This document shows positions 53,613 to 61,901 of a stretch of 64,000 bases of DNA, one piece after another. The stretch's first letter is position 1; each line of letters begins with the position of its first letter. Made by a program: the position numbers and the translations under genes. The notes under the pieces are model-generated. The model saw only the letters and a list, made by a program, of their open reading frames with translations, was not told the origin of the DNA and made no database searches. Source of the DNA: Ruania albidiflava DSM 18029 (lineage in GTDB: Bacteria; Actinomycetota; Actinomycetes; Actinomycetales; Beutenbergiaceae); the NCBI RefSeq assembly GCF_000421225.1, contig NZ_ATWL01000004.1, forward strand, positions 1-64,000, in the 5' to 3' direction.

Positions 53613-54458
53613 TCAGTCCTTCTTGTCGGTGGCGTCCTTCGCGGCGTCCTTGGTGTCCTGAGCGGCGTCCTTGACTGCGTCACCGGCCTCACTGGCAGCG
53701 TCAGCGACGTCGTCCTTCGCCTCTGCGGCGGCGTCCTTGACGTCCTCGGCCGCGCTGCTGGTGGCGTCCTTGGCTTCGTCAGCCTTGTCGCTGAGGCTCT
53801 CGGCAGCGTCCTTCGCGCTCTCCTTGACCGCCTCGGCCGCTCCCGCGGCGGCCGCACCGGCCTCCTCGGCGACGTGCTTGGCCTTCTCCGTCGGCGCCGG
53901 CGCGTCGTCCCAGTACTCCTCGGCCCACGGGTCCTCGGTGGGCTGGGTGCGCTTCCAGATCAGCACACCGGCTCCGGCCACGGCTGCACCGGCGAGCACC
54001 CAACCGATGGTCTTGCCGACCTTGGAGCCTCCCTTGGCCTTCTTCTCCTGCTTGGCGACGGCGTCACTGGCGGCATCGAGCACGGCCCCGGCCTTGTCCG
54101 CAGCGGTGTCCGCACCCTCAGCGGCGGCCTTGGCTGCGTTCTCCATCGCTTCCACCACGCGGGGGATCACGGTCTCGGTGAGCGTGTCGTGCGCGGCGTC
54201 GACCGCCCCGCGGCTCTTCTCCGCGTACTCGGCGACCTTCGGTGCGGCTGCCTGCACACCGGTGCGCAGTGCATGCTCCACCCGCGGGCTCGCCCAGTCC
54301 ATGGCGGCCTCCACCTTTGGTCCGGCCCAGTCCTTGGCGGCGTCGACTCGCGGGCCGGCCCACTCGCGTCCCTGATCAGCGAGCTGACGCGCGACCTTGC
54401 CGGCCTCCTCTGCCTGCTCACGGAGGTGCTCAGCGTTGATCTTGTCCTGACGCGACAT
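53613..54458 (-). CDS. LEA/apolipoprotein-like amphipathic repeat protein with one membrane helix
   Basis: 281 aa. N-terminal half: amphipathic repeats built on EWAGPRVDAAKDWAGPKVEA and AMDWASPRVEHAL. A single transmembrane segment VGKTIGWVLAGAAVAGAGVL lies at about residues 145-170. The C-terminal half is Ala/Asp/Lys/Glu with 11-residue-like LEA_4 spacing (KDAAESLSDKADEAKDATSS, EDVKDAAAEAKDDVADAASE). The architecture (repeats-TM-repeats) recalls Streptomyces DUF5324 proteins and YtxH proteins. Likely a stress or envelope-associated protein. ATG with GGGGAG upstream. Confidence 0.75.
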   Translation of the reverse strand: MSRQDKINAEHLREQAEEAGKVARQLADQGREWAGPRVDAAKDWAGPKVEAAMDWASPRVEHALRTGVQAAAPKVAEYAEKSRGAVDAAHDTLTETVIPRVVEAMENAAKAAAEGADTAADKAGAVLDAASDAVAKQEKKAKGGSKVGKTIGWVLAGAAVAGAGVLIWKRTQPTEDPWAEEYWDDAPAPTEKAKHVAEEAGAAAAGAAEAVKESAKDAAESLSDKADEAKDATSSAAEDVKDAAAEAKDDVADAASEAGDAVKDAAQDTKDAAKDATDKKD

Positions 54459-54611
54459 CTGACTCCCCTAGCTCATGGTCCGCGGGGGTCCGCGGGTGGT
54501 GGTGACGGTTAGGTTGCCGGTCCCTATGGTGCCACCCCATCGGCTTTGCTGCATACGCCTGCGGCGAACGGGTCACCCGACGAGCACCGGAGAAGTGCGA
54601 GGATGGGGCGC

Positions 54612-55136
54612 ATGGACGCGATTCTGCACACCTCTGCCGGCGACATCCGCATCGAGCTGCTCCCGAACCATGCACCCAAGACGGTGCGAAACTTCGTGGA
54701 GCTCGCGACCGGTGCTCGCACCTGGACGAACCCGGAGACCGGTGAGAAGACCAACGAGCCGCTGTACAACGGCACCATCTTCCATCGGGTGATCCCGAAC
54801 TTCATGATCCAGGGCGGCGACCCGCTGGGCAACGGCCGCGGCGGCCCCGGCTACCAGTTCGACGACGAGATCCACCCGGAGCTGAACTTCAACGCTCCGC
54901 ACGTGCTGGCGATGGCCAATGCGGGCAAGCAGATGGGCCGCGGGACGAACGGCTCGCAGTTCTTCATCACTACGGCGAAGACCCCGTGGCTGCAGGGCAA
55001 GCACACCATCTTCGGCACGGTCAAGGACCAGGCGAGCGCCGCCGTCGTGGACCAGATCGGCTCCGTCTCGACCGACCCGCGGGACGACCGCCCGGTCGAG
55101 GACGTGGTGATCAGCTCCATCGAGATCGTCGACTGA
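54612..55136 (+). CDS. ppiA: Peptidyl-prolyl cis-trans isomerase, cyclophilin type
   Basis: 174 aa. Cyclophilin motifs: NEPLYNGTIFHRVIPNFMIQ (catalytic FHRVIPNFMIQGG with the key Arg), QFDDEIHPELNFNAPHVLAM, NGSQFFITTAKTPWLQGKHT and IFGTVKDQASAAVVDQI. No signal peptide, so cytoplasmic. ATG at 54612 with GAGGATGGGG upstream. Located at the conserved ppiA-rhomboid-crgA position. Confidence 0.96.
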   Translation: MDAILHTSAGDIRIELLPNHAPKTVRNFVELATGARTWTNPETGEKTNEPLYNGTIFHRVIPNFMIQGGDPLGNGRGGPGYQFDDEIHPELNFNAPHVLAMANAGKQMGRGTNGSQFFITTAKTPWLQGKHTIFGTVKDQASAAVVDQIGSVSTDPRDDRPVEDVVISSIEIVD

Positions 55137-55167
55137 GCAGGTCGAGCCTGACCTCGCGCCCGCGACG

Positions 55168-56010
55168 ATGACGAGCTACCCTGCCGCACCACCGCCGCAC
55201 GCTGCGGCAGGTCCGCCGACCTGCCCGCGCCACCCGGACCGCGTCTCCTACGTGAGCTGTCAGCGGTGCGGGCGCCCAGCCTGCCCGGAGTGCCAGCGTC
55301 CGGCGGCGGTCGGGGTGCACTGTGTGGACTGCGTGCGTGAGGCCGGTCGTACCCAGCGGGCGCACCGCACGGTGCTCGGCGGGCGGGTCAGCCCGAGCTC
55401 TCGGCCGGTGGCGACGATCACGTTCATCGCCCTGTGCGTGCTGATGTACCTGGCCGACTACGTGGCGCCGGTGTACCAGCTGTTCGCGTTCTCCCCGGCG
55501 ATCGGCCAGATCGAGCCGTGGCGGATGCTCACCTCGGCATTCCTGCACGCGGGTTGGTTGCACCTGCTGGTGAACATGTACGCGCTGTGGATCGTCGGTC
55601 CGTTCCTGGAGGAGATGCTCGGCCGGTGGCGGTACGTCGCGCTGTACCTGCTCAGTGCGTTGGGCGGCTCGGTGGCCGTGGTGCTGCTGACGCCGGTGAG
55701 CCAGTGGGGGTACTCCGTGGTCGGTGCCTCCGGTGCGGTGTTCGGGCTGTTCGCCGCGATCGCCGTGGTGCTCAAGCGCACCGGTCGCGATGCCCGGCAG
55801 ATCCTCGTGGTGATCGCGATCAACGTGGTGTTCTCGTTGATCATCGCCCGGGTGTCCTGGCAGGCGCACCTCGGCGGGCTCGTGGTCGGGGCCGCACTGG
55901 GGTTCCTGTTCGCCTACCTGCCCAAGGAGCGCCGCTCCAGCGGCGCCGTCGTGGGAGTGGTGACCTCCGCCGTCGTGCTGGTGGGCGTGACGCTGCTCGC
56001 CTACGCCTGA
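55168..56010 (+). CDS. Rhomboid-family intramembrane serine protease with N-terminal B-box zinc finger
   Basis: 280 aa. The N-terminal ~60 residues carry a Cys/His-rich B-box-like zinc module (CPRHPDRVSYVSCQRCGRPA, then CPECQRPAAVGVHCVDCV). Six transmembrane helices follow. Catalytic Ser in VVGASGAVFGLFAAI (GASG) and catalytic His in SWQAHLGGLVVGAALGF. HAGWLHLLVNMYALWIVGPF is the conserved N-terminal core. 31 bp after ppiA. Substrates unknown. Confidence 0.93.
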   Translation: MTSYPAAPPPHAAAGPPTCPRHPDRVSYVSCQRCGRPACPECQRPAAVGVHCVDCVREAGRTQRAHRTVLGGRVSPSSRPVATITFIALCVLMYLADYVAPVYQLFAFSPAIGQIEPWRMLTSAFLHAGWLHLLVNMYALWIVGPFLEEMLGRWRYVALYLLSALGGSVAVVLLTPVSQWGYSVVGASGAVFGLFAAIAVVLKRTGRDARQILVVIAINVVFSLIIARVSWQAHLGGLVVGAALGFLFAYLPKERRSSGAVVGVVTSAVVLVGVTLLAYA

Positions 56011-56025
56011 TCCGGCCCACCCCAG

Positions 56026-56089
56026 CCCGCGAACGCTCGCTTCCGCGGCTGCTGAAACGATTCACGCCGCAGAGGAGGGCGTTCGCGGG
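56026..56089. repeat. Intergenic inverted-repeat element, copy B
   Basis: Perfect 11-bp arms CCCGCGAACGC (56026-56036) / GCGTTCGCGGG (56079-56089) around an inner TGAAACGATTCA. Inverted relative to copy A at 44841 and similar along its whole length. Lies just past the rhomboid stop, between convergent genes. Confidence 0.75.
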
Positions 56090-56464
56090 TGGTGGGGAGG
56101 TGTGAATGACATGGCTGTAGTTCTCCACAGGTTTGTCCACGAGTGGTGGACAGACCTGATGGGCGGGTGACAACCATGTAGTTCTCCACACCGTTGTCCC
56201 CAGCTGGGGAAATCACATCGGTGTCATTCTCCCCAGGTGTGGATCATCCTGTGGATAACTGCTTCGGCGCGGGCCGTGAGTGGGTAGAGCGTGCGGTGGT
56301 GCACCGCGCGCGAGGGTCGGCTGCGGTGCGGACCGGGGGCAGACGGGGCTAGCGGCCGGGCGCGGACCGGGCCGGGTGCCGGCAGCGGTACGGCGCCTGG
56401 GCGGCCATGGTGCCGCCGGGCTGCCGGAGGCCGCCGGGCTGTCGAGAGAGGAGTGTCGCGGGCG
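56090..56464. promoter_or_regulatory. Gene-free interval with a cluster of DnaA-box-like words
   Basis: 375 bp between rhomboid and crgA (convergent). Between 56121 and 56258: TTCTCCACA at 56121 and 56182, TTGTCCACG at 56133, TTGTCCCCA at 56194, TTCTCCCCA at 56227, TGTGGATCA at 56238 and the exact box TGTGGATAA at 56250-56258. GTAGTTCTCCACA occurs twice as part of three loose ~55-bp repeats. A perfect dyad CCCCAGCTGGGG lies at 56199-56210. The remaining ~200 bp (56265-56464) show nothing I can assign. Confidence 0.6.
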
Positions 56465-56710
56465 TCAGCGCCAGCGCATGGTCATGACGAATCCGATCAT
56501 CATGATCCCGAAGCCGATGGCGAGGTTCCAGTTGCCGATGCCCGGGATCGGCCAGGCGGACTGGGCCAGGTAGGTCGCCACCACCCACACCAGGCCGAGG
56601 ATCATCAGCGTGACCATGGTCGGCGCCCACCAGCGCGGGTTCTGCTCGGGTGCGGACGAGGCCGGCGGGGGAGTGTAGGCCGGCTTCTTCCGGCGCTTTG
56701 ACTCGGGCAT
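56465..56710 (-). CDS. crgA: Cell division protein CrgA
   Basis: 81 aa. MPESKRRKKPAYTPPPA is the basic N-terminus, then ENPRWWAPTMVTLMILGLVW (QNPRWWAP) with two transmembrane helices, WPIPGIGNWNLAIGFGIMMI and a short C-terminus. Regulates FtsZ-ring and septal PG in mycobacteria and Streptomyces. ATG at 56710. Its 3' end faces the DnaA-box-like interval. Confidence 0.95.
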   Translation of the reverse strand: MPESKRRKKPAYTPPPASSAPEQNPRWWAPTMVTLMILGLVWVVATYLAQSAWPIPGIGNWNLAIGFGIMMIGFVMTMRWR

Positions 56711-56844
56711 GGCGACGATCTCTCCTAGGCGACGATCCTGGCCCATCCTAGAGGTCTTTGTGCCTAGGGTCTGCCACGGACGCGCGAACGTCTCCAGCGC
56801 ACCGACCGCCTCCGTCGACCCCGGGCACCGGTGCTGCGCGGACG

Positions 56845-56878
56845 GCTCCGCCGGTAGATCAGCTCCGCCGGTAGATCA
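56845..56878. repeat. 17-bp perfect tandem repeat at the O-methyltransferase 3' end
   Basis: GCTCCGCCGGTAGATCA occurs at 56845-56861 and 56862-56878. The junction creates the in-frame TGA (56859-56861) that ends the minus-strand gene. Confidence 0.9.
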
Positions 56879-57530
56879 GCGCGAAGCCGTCCCAGCCCTT
56901 CACCCCCACGGTCTGCAGAGCGGTGGCGTCCAGACGCGGATCCTCGGCGACCATCCGCAACGCAGTGCGCACACCGACAGCATCCGGTGCGCTGGAGTCT
57001 GGATCGGCTACCCGCCCCTGCCGGGTGACGTTGTCGAGCACGATCACGCTGCCCGGCCGGGTGAGCGCCATGGTCGCCTCCAGGTAGGTCGGGTTGTTCG
57101 GCTTGTCCGCGTCGATGAACACCAGGTCGAACGGGTCCGGACGCTCGGCGACCAGTGCTGCCGACGTCTCGACCGCCGGACCCACACGGATCTCCACCCG
57201 GTCGCCGACACCGGCCGCGGCCAAGCTCTGCCTGGCGACTGCGGCGTTCTGCTCCTGCAGCTCCAGGGAGAGCACCTGCCCGGTGGGCCCCACGGCCCGC
57301 GCCAGCCAGAGCGTGGAGTACCCGGCGAGCGTGCCGAACTCCAGGACGCGACGAGCGCCGATCATCTCCGCGAGCAGGGCGAGCAGCTTGCCTTGGGGCG
57401 CAGAGACGGCGATCCCCGGTGCGGTGGAGCGCACATCGCCGGCAGCGGTGTCGCGCAGCGCCTGGTCCTCCTGGACCAGCTCGGCGGTGAAGTAGTCATC
57501 GACGGCAGCCCAGGCCTGGTCACGGTGCAT
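56859..57530 (-). CDS. O-methyltransferase, SAM-dependent (class I, family 3 type)
   Basis: 223 aa from the ATG at 57530. VLEFGTLAGYSTLWLARAVG is the SAM motif I, then LSLELQEQNAAVARQSLAAA, FDLVFIDADKPNNPTYLEAT (metal-binding Asp, motif) and VIVLDNVTRQGRVADPDSSA. Resembles caffeoyl-CoA/catechol O-methyltransferase-like proteins. Acceptor unknown. The last codons, ALIYRRS, end at a TGA formed by a 17-bp tandem repeat. Confidence 0.92.
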   Translation of the reverse strand: MHRDQAWAAVDDYFTAELVQEDQALRDTAAGDVRSTAPGIAVSAPQGKLLALLAEMIGARRVLEFGTLAGYSTLWLARAVGPTGQVLSLELQEQNAAVARQSLAAAGVGDRVEIRVGPAVETSAALVAERPDPFDLVFIDADKPNNPTYLEATMALTRPGSVIVLDNVTRQGRVADPDSSAPDAVGVRTALRMVAEDPRLDATALQTVGVKGWDGFALIYRRS

Positions 57531-57589
57531 ACCCCATCCTTGCAGCACCCGGCTCCGCAGGTCCAGGCGGGCCACCGTATGCTGCTGCC

Positions 57590-58366
57590 ATGGGTCAGCC
57601 ACCCGACCAGTCACCGCAGCAGCCGCACCGTTCAGGCATGTCCCTCGGTGTGGCGGTCGTCGGTGTGCTCGCGGGTCTGCTGTTCGCCACGAACGCCTCC
57701 CTGTTCGCCGATGGCGACGGTCGTCAGCCGATGAACCTCCAGGACCTGGTTCGTGCCGAGAGCGAGCGGCTCGAGGAGACGAACAGCGACGTGCGAGCGC
57801 TGCAGGAGCAGGTGGATGGCCTGGTTGCCGAGCAGTCCCGGGCGAACCCGGACGTGGCTGCCGGCCCCGAGCTGAGCTTCGCGTCCGGGCGCACCGGTGC
57901 CGAGGGCGAGGGCATCGTGGTCTCGCTGTGGGACTCCCCGCTGATCCATGACATCCCCGAGGGGTTCCACGCCGACGACCTGCTGGTGCACGAGCAGGAC
58001 CTGTGGGCGGTGCTGAATGCACTCTGGACCGGTGGCGCCGAGGCCGTGAGCGTCCAAGGGCACCGAGTGGGCCCGCTGACCGACATCCGGTGCGTGGGCA
58101 ACGTGCTGCTGCTCGACGGCTACACCTACTCCCCGCCGTACGTGCTGGCCGCGATCGGCGACCAGGACGAGCTGGAGGCTGCCCTGGACGCCTCGCCGGC
58201 CGTGCAGGCCTACCGCACCTATGTGGGCGCCGTCTCCCTGGGCTGGTCGTTGGAGGAGCGGGAGATGATCACGATGCCGGCGGTCGAGGGCGGGCTGTCC
58301 ATGCAGTACGCCCGTGTACCTGGTGACGAGCCGATCACCCTGGACTCCCTGCCGGACGGACGCTGA
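57590..58366 (+). CDS. DUF881 family membrane-anchored protein
   Basis: 258 aa. N-terminal membrane anchor (MSLGVAVVGVLAGLLFATNA), a coiled-coil (LQDLVRAESERLEETNSDVR...), and the DUF881 domain with GEGIVVSLWDSP, LLVHEQDLWAVLNALWTGGA and AVSVQGHRVGPLTDIRCVGN. Typically located near crgA, sortase and PknB in actinobacteria; suggests an envelope/division role. The stop overlaps the sortase start by one base. Confidence 0.9.
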   Translation: MGQPPDQSPQQPHRSGMSLGVAVVGVLAGLLFATNASLFADGDGRQPMNLQDLVRAESERLEETNSDVRALQEQVDGLVAEQSRANPDVAAGPELSFASGRTGAEGEGIVVSLWDSPLIHDIPEGFHADDLLVHEQDLWAVLNALWTGGAEAVSVQGHRVGPLTDIRCVGNVLLLDGYTYSPPYVLAAIGDQDELEAALDASPAVQAYRTYVGAVSLGWSLEEREMITMPAVEGGLSMQYARVPGDEPITLDSLPDGR

Positions 58367-59139
58367 TGAGCACACTGACCGACCTCCGCCACGACGCCCA
58401 CGGTGAACCACCACCCCGCCGGCACGCCCGCCGACCGCGCCGCTCGGTGGGTGCGGCGATCACCGGTGCCCTCGGGGAGCTGCTGATCACTGCTGGTGTG
58501 CTGCTCGCGCTGTTCGTGGTGTGGCAGCTGTGGTGGACCGACGTCGAGGGCGAACGGTCCGCTGAGCAGGCGATCGAGCAGTTCGAGACCGACATCCCGG
58601 AGGTCCCCGACACGGTCGGGCAACCGCGCACGGGACCACCACCAGAAGAGGTCGCCCCTGGCGAGGGCGAGGTGTTCGGCACCCTGTACGTGCCCGACTG
58701 GGGTGCGGACTACCGGATGCCGCTCGCCGAGGGCGTGGACCTGGCCACCGTGCTCAACGACGGCCGGGTCGGGCACTACCCGGAGACCGCGATGCCTGGT
58801 CAGGTCGGCAACTTCGCGATGGCCGGACACCGGCAGACGTACGGCAAACCGTTCTATGCCGTGGACACTCTCGACGAGGGCGACCCGGTCGTGGTGCAGA
58901 CGGCGCAGGCCTGGTACGTGTACACGGTCACCTCGCACGAGATCGTCCGCCCGGACCAGGTCGAGGTGATCGCCCCGGTACCGGGGGACCCGGGTGCAGA
59001 TCCCACAGAGGCGATGCTCACCATGACCAGCTGCCACCCGCTCTGGTCGACCGCCGAGCGCTACATCGTGCACGCCCAGCTGGACTACTGGCTGCCGTTG
59101 GACGAGGGATACCCCGCCGAGCTGGAAGGAGCGCCGTGA
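58366..59139 (+). CDS. Class E sortase
   Basis: 257 aa. One N-terminal TM (ELLITAGVLLALFVVWQLWW), then a sortase fold: ETAMPGQVGNFAMAGHRQTY contains the catalytic His (AGHRQ), LTMTSCHPLWSTAERYIVHA holds catalytic Cys and downstream Arg (TSCHP...ER). The Tyr-rich sequence preceding the His is typical of class E (LAXTG specificity). Anchors LPXTG/LAXTG-type proteins to the cell wall. Overlaps the next small gene by one base. Confidence 0.95.
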   Translation: MSTLTDLRHDAHGEPPPRRHARRPRRSVGAAITGALGELLITAGVLLALFVVWQLWWTDVEGERSAEQAIEQFETDIPEVPDTVGQPRTGPPPEEVAPGEGEVFGTLYVPDWGADYRMPLAEGVDLATVLNDGRVGHYPETAMPGQVGNFAMAGHRQTYGKPFYAVDTLDEGDPVVVQTAQAWYVYTVTSHEIVRPDQVEVIAPVPGDPGADPTEAMLTMTSCHPLWSTAERYIVHAQLDYWLPLDEGYPAELEGAP

Positions 59140-59303
59140 TGTACGGCTGGATCTGGCGACACCTGCCCGGGCCTGTGCTGGTACGGCTGCTGCTCGCGCT
59201 GCTGCTGGTGCTGGCCGTGGTGGCCGCGCTGTTCCTGTGGGTGTTCCCCGCGATCGCCCCGTACGTGCCGTTCAACGACCAGACCGTGGGAGCACCCTCA
59301 TGA
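59139..59303 (+). CDS. Small single-pass membrane protein between sortase and pabA
   Basis: 54 aa: MYGWIWRHLPGPVLVRLLLA, then LLLVLAVVAALFLWVFPAIA and PYVPFNDQTVGAPS. One long hydrophobic helix with an extracytoplasmic-looking tail. ATG overlaps the sortase stop (TGATG) and the stop overlaps the pabA ATG (ATGA), so it is translated within the operon. No known family recognised; overlap on both sides argues it is real. Confidence 0.7.
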   Translation: MYGWIWRHLPGPVLVRLLLALLLVLAVVAALFLWVFPAIAPYVPFNDQTVGAPS

Positions 59304-59950
59304 GCCGCATCCTGGTGATCGACAACTACGACAGCTTCGTCTACACGATCGTCGGCTACCTCCAGCAGCTCGGCGCCGAGACGGTCGTGCTGCGCAACGA
59401 CGACCCTGCGCTACGAGACCCCCAGGTGCTCACCGGTTACGACGGCGTGCTCATCTCTCCGGGACCGGGTACCCCGAAGGAGGCCGGGGAGTCGCTGCAC
59501 CTGATCGCGGCGTGCGAGCAGAGCAGCACCCCGCTGCTCGGTGTGTGCCTGGGTCACCAGGCGCTCGGGGAGTACTACGGAGCCACTGTGGGCCACTCCC
59601 CGGAGCTCATGCACGGCAAGACCTCCCAGGTGGAGCACCACGCTGACGGAGTGTTCGCCGGGCTGCCCTCACCGCTGACTGCCACCCGGTACCACTCCCT
59701 GGCGGTGCTGTCCGGCACGGTGCCGGACGTGCTCGAGGTGACCGCCACCACCAGCGGCGACATCATCATGGGTCTGCAGCACCGCACGCTTCCGCTGCAC
59801 GGGGTGCAGTTCCATCCCGAGTCGGTGCTCACCGAAGGGGGTCACCGCCTGCTGGCGAACTGGCTCGCCGTTACCGGGGACGACGGCGCAGTCTCCCGGA
59901 GCGTAGGCCTCGCTCCGTTGGTCACGGGCTCAGCAGGTGAGGCCGGCTGA
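59300..59950 (+). CDS. pabA: Glutamine amidotransferase of anthranilate/4-amino-4-deoxychorismate synthase
   Basis: 216 aa type 1 amidotransferase. ILVIDNYDSFVYTIVGYLQQ start, GVLISPGPGTPKEAGES, the nucleophile elbow TPLLGVCLGHQALGEYYGAT (catalytic Cys), HGKTSQVEHHADGVF and the His-Glu of LHGVQFHPESVLTEGG. PabA and TrpG cannot be separated by sequence here; the location between sortase and pknB is the usual actinobacterial pabA-like gene. Convergent with pknB. Confidence 0.92.
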   Translation: MSRILVIDNYDSFVYTIVGYLQQLGAETVVLRNDDPALRDPQVLTGYDGVLISPGPGTPKEAGESLHLIAACEQSSTPLLGVCLGHQALGEYYGATVGHSPELMHGKTSQVEHHADGVFAGLPSPLTATRYHSLAVLSGTVPDVLEVTATTSGDIIMGLQHRTLPLHGVQFHPESVLTEGGHRLLANWLAVTGDDGAVSRSVGLAPLVTGSAGEAG

Positions 59951-59963
59951 GCCGGCCCCCGGG

Positions 59964-61901
59964 TCAGGGCTGCTGCTCGCCGCCCTCGTCGCCGCCACCG
60001 GTGTCGCCCCCGCCGTTGTCGCCGTTGCCGCCACCATCTTGACCACCACCACCGGTGTCGTCGGTGGGCTCGTCCGTGGGCGACTGCGACTCGTCGCCGC
60101 TCGGGGACTCCGACTCGTCACCGTCCGGGCTCTCTGACTCGTCATCGGTCGGGGTCTCCGACGGCTCCGGCGGCGGCGTGGAGACCACCAGTGCCACCCT
60201 GGTGTCGTTCTGCACCGTGCCCGCCCCGGGATCCTGCCGGAGCACCACACCGGGTGGGCCGTCGTCCTCCTGCTCGGTGACCTGGCTGCTCAGGCCGAGG
60301 TCGCTGAGGATGCCGTTCGCCTCCTCCAGGTCCATGTCGGTCAGGTCCGGCAGCTCGACGTTCCCGGTGGCGATGATGATGCTGATCGGGTCGTCCGGGT
60401 TGGCCATCGTGCCCGCCTCCGGGTCGGTGGCGATCACCTCGTCCTTGTCCGCACCCGGCTCGTTGCGCGTGTCCACGGAGAAGTTGGCCGGGTTGAAGCC
60501 GCGGCCCTCCAGGGTCTGGCGGGCCTGGTCCTGGCTCATCCCGGTCACGTCCGGGATCTCCAGCTCACCGGGACCGGAGGAGAACTGCACCGTCACCGAG
60601 GCGCCCTCGTCGACCACCGCACCGGTCTCCGGGGTCCAGCTGACCGCATCCCCCTCGGGGATGGCGTCGTCGGTGACGTCGTCCCCGACGACCAGCTGCA
60701 ATCCTTCTGTCCCGCCCTCTGGGACCGCGTTGCGCAGCGCCAGGCGGGCCTCGTCCTCGTTCATGCCCTGCAGGTCGGGCACTTCCACCTGCAGCACCGG
60801 TGGTGGCGGCTCGGGCCGGTTCAGCAGCAGCAGGGCGATCGCCACGGCAGCGAGCACCGCCACCGCCGCCAGCACCCACACCAGCGCCTTGGACCGCTTC
60901 GGTTCCTCCTCCGGGGCGGCCTCGGCCTGGGCCTGCGTGCCGGTGGGGAACAGGTCTGGCGGAGCGGGGCTGGTGGCGCCGAGCACCTGGGTGGCCGGTG
61001 CTGCAGCAGCGGCAGCGGCCAGCGAGGGGGCCCGCACCACCCCGTCGGTCACGGCCGCGTCCAGGTCGGAGCGGAACTCCGCAGCGGTCGCATACCGGGC
61101 TTCGCGGTCCTTGGCCAGTGCCTTCATCACGATCCGGTCGAGCGCCTCGGGCACGTCGCTGGCCACCTCGCTGGGCGGCTTGGGCTGCTCGCTCACGTGC
61201 TGGTAGGCCACGGAGACGGCGGAGTCGCCGCTGAACGGAGGCTGACCGGTGAGCAGCTCGTACAGCAGGCAACCGGTGGAGTACAGGTCCGAGCGGGTGT
61301 CCACCACCTCGCCCCGGGCCTGCTCCGGGGACAGGTACTGGGCAGTGCCCACCACCGCCTGGGTCTGGGTCATCGTCGCCGAGGAGTCCGCCATCGCCCG
61401 CGCGATGCCGAAGTCCATCACCTTCACCGCCCCGGTCGGGGTGAGCATCACGTTCGCCGGTTTGATGTCCCGGTGCACGATGCCCGCATGGTGGGAGTAC
61501 TCCAGTGCAGCGAGCACCCCCTGGGTGATCTCTACCGCCTCGTCCAGCGGCAGTGCGGCACCGTCCTTGAGCAGGTCCCGGACCGTGTGCCCCTCCACGT
61601 ACTCCATCACGATGAACGGGATCGCCACCTGCGCCCCGTCCACACCGGTGGTCAGCTCCTCGCCGGTGTCGTACACGGACACGATCGCCGGATGGTTCAG
61701 CGACGCCGCGGACTGCGCCTCGCGGCGGAACCGGGTGTGGAAGCTGGGATCGCGGGCCAGGTCGGAGCGCAGCATCTTGACCGCCACTGTGCGCCCGAGC
61801 CGGTTGTCGCGACCGATGTAGACCTCAGCCATCCCGCCACGGCCGATCGGCTCGCCGATCTCGTAGCGACCGGAGAGCACGCGGGGAACGTCGTTGGCCA
61901 C
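59964..61901 (-). CDS. pknB: Serine/threonine kinase PknB with three PASTA domains
   Basis: 645 aa. Kinase domain ~10-275: GRGGMAEVYIGRDNRLGRTV, VHRDIKPANVMLTPTGAVKV and MDFGIARAMADSSATM (HRD, DFG). Transmembrane helix near 345 (VWVLAAVAVLAAVAIALLLL). Three extracellular PASTA domains begin VPDLQGMNEDEARLALRN, IPDVTGMSQDQARQTLEGRG and LPDLTDMDLEEANGILSDLG. The tail beyond PASTA 3 is a ~60-residue Ser/Asp/Glu/Gly low-complexity stretch, not typical. Senses muropeptides or lipid II; regulates division and PG. GTG start; last gene of the pbpA-pknA-pknB run. Confidence 0.96.
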   Translation of the reverse strand: MANDVPRVLSGRYEIGEPIGRGGMAEVYIGRDNRLGRTVAVKMLRSDLARDPSFHTRFRREAQSAASLNHPAIVSVYDTGEELTTGVDGAQVAIPFIVMEYVEGHTVRDLLKDGAALPLDEAVEITQGVLAALEYSHHAGIVHRDIKPANVMLTPTGAVKVMDFGIARAMADSSATMTQTQAVVGTAQYLSPEQARGEVVDTRSDLYSTGCLLYELLTGQPPFSGDSAVSVAYQHVSEQPKPPSEVASDVPEALDRIVMKALAKDREARYATAAEFRSDLDAAVTDGVVRAPSLAAAAAAAPATQVLGATSPAPPDLFPTGTQAQAEAAPEEEPKRSKALVWVLAAVAVLAAVAIALLLLNRPEPPPPVLQVEVPDLQGMNEDEARLALRNAVPEGGTEGLQLVVGDDVTDDAIPEGDAVSWTPETGAVVDEGASVTVQFSSGPGELEIPDVTGMSQDQARQTLEGRGFNPANFSVDTRNEPGADKDEVIATDPEAGTMANPDDPISIIIATGNVELPDLTDMDLEEANGILSDLGLSSQVTEQEDDGPPGVVLRQDPGAGTVQNDTRVALVVSTPPPEPSETPTDDESESPDGDESESPSGDESQSPTDEPTDDTGGGGQDGGGNGDNGGGDTGGGDEGGEQQP

